From a virus: a DNA stretch of 22,374 nucleotides. Below are positions 21,740 through 22,374 of this stretch, piece by piece. How positions within the stretch are numbered: position 1 is the first letter of the stretch; each line of letters opens with the position of its first letter. A program made the position numbers and the translations under genes. The stretch lies in IMG/VR virus record IMGVR_UViG_3300035232_000964, positions 1 to 22,374 of that record; one strand, 5' to 3'. The notes under the pieces are model-generated. The model did no database searches. It saw only the letters and a program-made list of their open reading frames with translations, and was not told where the DNA came from.

Positions 21740-22258
21740 ATGGCTATTCTTAAAAATGTAGAACTATTCTTTGCTAAACTTGACCCAAAGAAACCTAATG
21801 CAACCTTTGACACTGAAAACCCAACTTGGGAAGTACAAATTCGTACCCGTGATAAAGCTGTTGCTAAAAGCTGGAAAGATATTCACCTAAATGTTCGTCC
21901 CGATGAGGATGATGGTGGTGTCTTTTATAAAGCTAATCTCAAAAAGAAATCAAAAAAACGGGATGGCACCCCCCAAAACCCAGTAAACTTGGTTGGCGGT
22001 AATCTTGCTGCAATTGATCCAAGTACACTGGGTAACGGTTCTATTGGTAATGTTCGTATTTATCAGTATGAGTACAATGTTGCTGGACGAACAGGTACAG
22101 CCTCTATGCTTATGGACGTTCAAGTAACAACTCTCCGTGAGTATACCCCAAAGCCCCGTGAAGATGCTTTTGAAATGACGGAGATGGAAGTCATTAAAGT
22201 AGCCGACAATCAACAGATCGATGTAGAAGATTTTGCAGAAGACGATCTAGACTTTTAA
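21740..22258 (+). CDS. Single-stranded DNA-binding protein, phage gp2.5-like (172 aa)
   Basis: The protein has a beta-rich OB-fold-like body (W-E-V-Q-I-R-T, V-F-Y-K-A-N-L-K-K-K, G-N-V-R-I-Y-Q-Y-E-Y, S-M-L-M-D-V-Q-V-T-T-L) with P-V-N-L-V-G and a basic patch K-K-K-S-K-K-R, and an acidic tail ending D-D-L-D-F. Such a tail with a terminal aromatic residue is how phage and bacterial single-stranded DNA-binding proteins contact polymerases and helicases. It resembles those of T7-like and marine podoviruses. CCAAGAGGAAATAATC precedes ATG. It is next to the phage RNA polymerase, as in the early or replication block of many autographivirus-like genomes. In N4, single-stranded DNA-binding protein also supports the virion polymerase; a parallel here is speculative. 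Confidence 0.8.
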   Translation: MAILKNVELFFAKLDPKKPNATFDTENPTWEVQIRTRDKAVAKSWKDIHLNVRPDEDDGGVFYKANLKKKSKKRDGTPQNPVNLVGGNLAAIDPSTLGNGSIGNVRIYQYEYNVAGRTGTASMLMDVQVTTLREYTPKPREDAFEMTEMEVIKVADNQQIDVEDFAEDDLDF

Positions 22259-22263
22259 AAACA

Positions 22264-22288
22264 ACACCTGAGTAAGTGTATAAACTGC
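22264..22288 (+). repeat. 25-nt hairpin-forming repeat (copy 2)
   Basis: Begins ACACCTGAG, ends GTGTATAAACTGC; 21 of 25 bases match the copy at 17016. Differences fall in the loop and at one stem mismatch, while the ACAC/GTGT arms and the inner T-A pair are unchanged. It begins 5 nt after the stop codon of the single-stranded DNA-binding protein gene and 61 nt before the next start codon. Confidence 0.62.
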
Positions 22289-22324
22289 TCATAATAATCA
22301 AATTCGTCAGCAATAGAGGTAATA

Positions 22325-22374
22325 ATGAAACTTTCTAAAAGAAGCATAATCTCAGGTAAGATTAATGAGATGGA
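22325..22374 (+). CDS. Start of an unidentified gene (cut by window edge)
   Basis: An ATG at 22325 follows AGAGGTAATA at a normal distance and opens a frame reading M-K-L-S-K-R-S-I-I-S-G-K-I-N-E-M to the window end. Too little remains to assign a function. Its place after the single-stranded DNA-binding protein suggests a DNA replication or recombination gene. Confidence 0.55.
   Translation, partial: MKLSKRSIISGKINEM

Overview
The window is a stretch of a tailed double-stranded DNA phage genome. It is AT-rich (roughly 37-40% GC by eye), tightly packed, and every gene I support lies on the + strand. The gene set (portal, MuF-type protein, scaffold, HK97-fold capsid, neck genes, tail terminator, tail tube, frameshifted tail chaperones, very long tape measure) indicates a long-tailed siphovirus-type virion. 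The host cannot be fixed from the sequence. The SleB-type cell wall hydrolase and the T7-like RNA polymerase would fit a Gram-negative, possibly marine, bacterium, but this is weak inference.

Layout: 1-317 end of the portal gene; 344-4705 a 1453-residue protein joining a MuF-like head protein to a complete single-subunit RNA polymerase of the phage N4 virion type; 4800-6629 scaffold and major capsid; 6648-8423 neck proteins, tail terminator and tail tube, closed by a terminator; 8493-9727 an unknown gene, tail chaperone G and its -1 frameshift partner T (slippery heptamer GGGAAAC), and an HK97 gp10-like protein, closed by a second terminator; 9799-16332 a 2177-residue tape measure; 16372-16677 an HNH endonuclease and terminator; 16.7-18.6 kb small genes including a lysis cassette (two small membrane proteins and a SleB-like hydrolase); 18617-18769 a structured leader before a tandem helix-turn-helix protein; 19325-21496 a second, T7-like RNA polymerase; then a small gene, a single-stranded DNA-binding protein and the start of another gene.

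The most interesting point is the transcription strategy. The first polymerase is fused to a protein type that sits inside the capsid next to the portal, so it could be packaged and ejected with the DNA, as N4 does with its giant virion polymerase. The second polymerase is made after infection. A 34-nt repeat containing CTATA(A/G)TGA occurs four times between 16.3 and 17.9 kb and looks like a phage-polymerase promoter family. A separate 25-nt hairpin repeat occurs twice, each time 5 nt after a stop codon. Which polymerase, if either, uses which repeat is inference.
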